Positions 50,566 to 52,308 of a stretch of 52,308 nt of DNA are shown in pieces. Origin of the DNA: an uncultured Pelagibacteraceae bacterium. Lineage in GTDB: Bacteria > Pseudomonadota > Alphaproteobacteria > Pelagibacterales > Pelagibacteraceae. The stretch's first letter is position 1. The number at the start of each line of letters is the position of its first letter. The notes under the pieces were generated by a model that was not told the DNA's origin, did no database searches, and saw nothing but the letters and a program-made list of their open reading frames with translations. The stretch spans positions 1-52,308 of the forward strand of contig CACEQK010000006.1 of assembly GCA_902561585.1 (NCBI GenBank), given 5' to 3'. Position numbers and translations under genes: made by a program.

Positions 50566-52308
50566 ATGAATAAAGAAGAATTAATAACTATTTTAAAAAG
50601 ATTATATAAACAATATGTAAGGTATCACATTAAAACAATAATAGTATGTTTGTTTTTATCAATATTAGTTGCTGGTTCTACGTCAGCAACTGCATGGTTG
50701 TTAGATCCAGCTGTAAAAAAAATATTTGTTGAGAAAGACCAAACTTTAGCTTGGTTAATACCAATTGCTATAGTTTTTGCATTTGCAGCAAAAGGGCTAT
50801 CTTTATATTTTGCAAGATTAAATATTCTTAAAATTGGACAAAAAATATCCGGTGAAATGCAAAAAAAAATTGCTAGATCAATATTGTTTTCTGACGTGCA
50901 GACATTAGACTCTAGACACTCTGGAAAATATATTTCCAACATCATGTATGACTCGGGACAAATCCACCAGCTTGTCAGTACTGGAGTCCTTAATATAATG
51001 AAAGATAGTTTTTCAGTAATATTCCTTGTTGGTGTGATGTTTTATCAAAACTGGAAACTTGCTTTTTTTGCAATGATAATGATACCGCTTGCTGCAGGAC
51101 TGGCAAAAAATTTAGGAAGAAAAACTGGAAAAGCTACTTTACAAGCAAGTGAACTATCTGGAAAATTAATTTCTTTTCTAAGCGATATTTTTAAAGCATC
51201 AAGAATGATAAGAGTTTATCAAAAAGAAGATTTTGAAGAAAATAATTCAAAAAATGTAATATCACAACTTGTAGATAAAAACATAAGACTTGGAAGTTTA
51301 GTTATTAGAGCCACTCCAATAATGGAATTTTTGACAGGGATAATGATTGCTGGTTTTATTTTTTACTCTGGAAGATTAATAAATGCGGGAGAATTAGAAG
51401 TTAACAATTTTTTCTCATTTTTAGCAGCGATGATGCTTGCTTACCAACCTGTTAGATCTCTTGCCACAATTAACATGACAATTCATCAAGGTGCTGTTGC
51501 AGCAAAAAGAATTTTTTCGGTTATTGATAAACCAATTCAAATAAAAAATGATGATAGTTTGCCAGAGCTTAAAATATCAAATTGTAATATTGAGTTTTCA
51601 AATGTAGATTTTAAATATGACACTACCAACTTCAAAGCAGTTAAAAATATAAACTTAAATATTGAGGGAGGGAAAATTACAGCGCTAGTAGGACAAAGTG
51701 GTGCAGGTAAAAGCACAATTATAAATTTAATACCAAGATTTTACGATCCTCAAAAAGGTTCAATTAAAATTGACGGTCAAGATATCAGAAATATTAAATT
51801 AAATTCACTAAGAAAAAGTATAGCTTTAGTTAGTCAAGAAATTGTGTTGTTCGATGACACAATTAAAAAAAATATTGCTTATGCAAACCCCTCAGCTACT
51901 CAACAAGATGTAGAAAGAGCATGTAAATTTGCAGCCGCAGATGAATTTATAAATAACCTGCCTGATAAATATGATAGTTATGTTGGTGAAAATGGTGTGA
52001 AATTATCTGGTGGGCAAAAACAAAGAGTTTCGATAGCGAGAGCTATTATAAAAGACTCGCCAATTATTCTTTTAGATGAAGCCACTTCCTCTTTAGATAC
52101 TGAGTCAGAGAGAATCGTCCAAAATGCTATAAATAATCTAATTAAAAATAAAACTACAATTGTTATAGCACATCGGCTTTCAACTATACACAGCGCAAAT
52201 AAAATATTTGTTTTTAAAGATGGAAATGTAATAAATGGTGGTAACCATGAATATTTGATGGATAATTGCGGAGAATACAAATCTTTATATCAAAAACAAC
52301 TTAAGTGA
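50566..52308 (+). CDS. MsbA-type lipid A/phospholipid ABC exporter
   Basis: 580 residues: six-helix permease (residues about 20-320) fused to a nucleotide-binding domain. Walker A GQSGAGKST, Q-loop VSQEIVLFDDTIKKNIAY, signature LSGGQKQR, Walker B IILLDEATSSLD and the H-loop IVIAHRLSTI are all present. Family role: flips lipid A or other lipids across the inner membrane. It starts 4 bp after ubiA and its TGA ends on the last base of the window. Confidence 0.9.
   Translation: MNKEELITILKRLYKQYVRYHIKTIIVCLFLSILVAGSTSATAWLLDPAVKKIFVEKDQTLAWLIPIAIVFAFAAKGLSLYFARLNILKIGQKISGEMQKKIARSILFSDVQTLDSRHSGKYISNIMYDSGQIHQLVSTGVLNIMKDSFSVIFLVGVMFYQNWKLAFFAMIMIPLAAGLAKNLGRKTGKATLQASELSGKLISFLSDIFKASRMIRVYQKEDFEENNSKNVISQLVDKNIRLGSLVIRATPIMEFLTGIMIAGFIFYSGRLINAGELEVNNFFSFLAAMMLAYQPVRSLATINMTIHQGAVAAKRIFSVIDKPIQIKNDDSLPELKISNCNIEFSNVDFKYDTTNFKAVKNINLNIEGGKITALVGQSGAGKSTIINLIPRFYDPQKGSIKIDGQDIRNIKLNSLRKSIALVSQEIVLFDDTIKKNIAYANPSATQQDVERACKFAAADEFINNLPDKYDSYVGENGVKLSGGQKQRVSIARAIIKDSPIILLDEATSSLDTESERIVQNAINNLIKNKTTIVIAHRLSTIHSANKIFVFKDGNVINGGNHEYLMDNCGEYKSLYQKQLK

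Overview
The window reads as a piece of a streamlined, AT-rich alphaproteobacterial chromosome, most likely SAR11 (Pelagibacterales, Candidatus Pelagibacter-like). This is inferred from: low GC (about 30 percent by eye); almost no intergenic DNA, with many 1-17 bp gene overlaps; a tandem glycine riboswitch directly ahead of gcvT; a retinal-synthesis set crtI-crtB-crtY-blh; an alphaproteobacterial CcrM next to rnhB; and the order mutY-DUF721-dsbA-smc. There are no mobile elements, prophage genes, CRISPR arrays, rRNAs or tRNAs that I can see. The only gap over 100 bp is the riboswitch leader (5492-5704).

Layout. 1-5.5 kb: 3' end of a PrpD-type 2-methylcitrate dehydratase, a renalase-like flavoprotein and TerC on the minus strand, then MATE and EamA transporters and an FkbM methyltransferase. 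5.5-10 kb: glycine riboswitch with gcvT-gcvH-gcvP. 10-19.5 kb: a cluster rich in light and oxidative-stress families (flavin amine oxidase, DUF1365, Cfa-like methyltransferase, DUF3833 lipoprotein, SDR, TspO, exported MsrA, and a photolyase/cryptochrome-like protein with unusual domain order). Mixed in are HPP, YIP1, a HisN-type phosphatase broken at an A10 run, and small proteins. 19.5-26 kb: a shortened TPR protein lying over a DUF2256 remnant, then DNA maintenance (family 4-type UDG, RNase HII, CcrM, MutY, DciA-like DUF721) and a flavin monooxygenase. 26-38 kb: one long plus-strand run from dsbA and a short SMC through the F0 ATP synthase genes (atpI, B, E, F', F) into crtI-crtB-crtY-blh, ispH, thrB and rnhA. 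38-45.4 kb: minus-strand aa3-type cytochrome c oxidase operon (coxB, coxA, ctaB, a 36-residue CoxF-like protein, cox11, coxC, surf1) continuing into thrC and a peroxiredoxin. 45.5-52.3 kb: rsmE, haloacid dehalogenase, CDGSH protein, pirin, quinone oxidoreductase, DUF1289, DUF2721, UbiA and an MsbA-type ABC exporter that ends at the last base.

How it fits together. The glycine cleavage genes feed one-carbon metabolism and sit under a glycine sensor. The linker between its two aptamers is a perfect 12-nt complement of the gcvT start region, which suggests a translational ON switch. The crt/blh genes make retinal from phytoene (via lycopene and beta-carotene). IspH supplies isoprenoid precursors, and the F0 genes upstream encode the channel that would use a proton gradient made by a retinal-based pump. 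No rhodopsin, crtE or F1 genes lie here. The oxidase operon supplies the respiratory route, and the 10-19.5 kb genes look like protection against photo-oxidative damage.

Most notable: the gcvT start-masking helix, four GANTC sites packed in front of ccrM, an SMC with no recognisable hinge, a photolyase that seems circularly permuted, the TPR/DUF2256 deletion scar, and the F0-retinal gene run.
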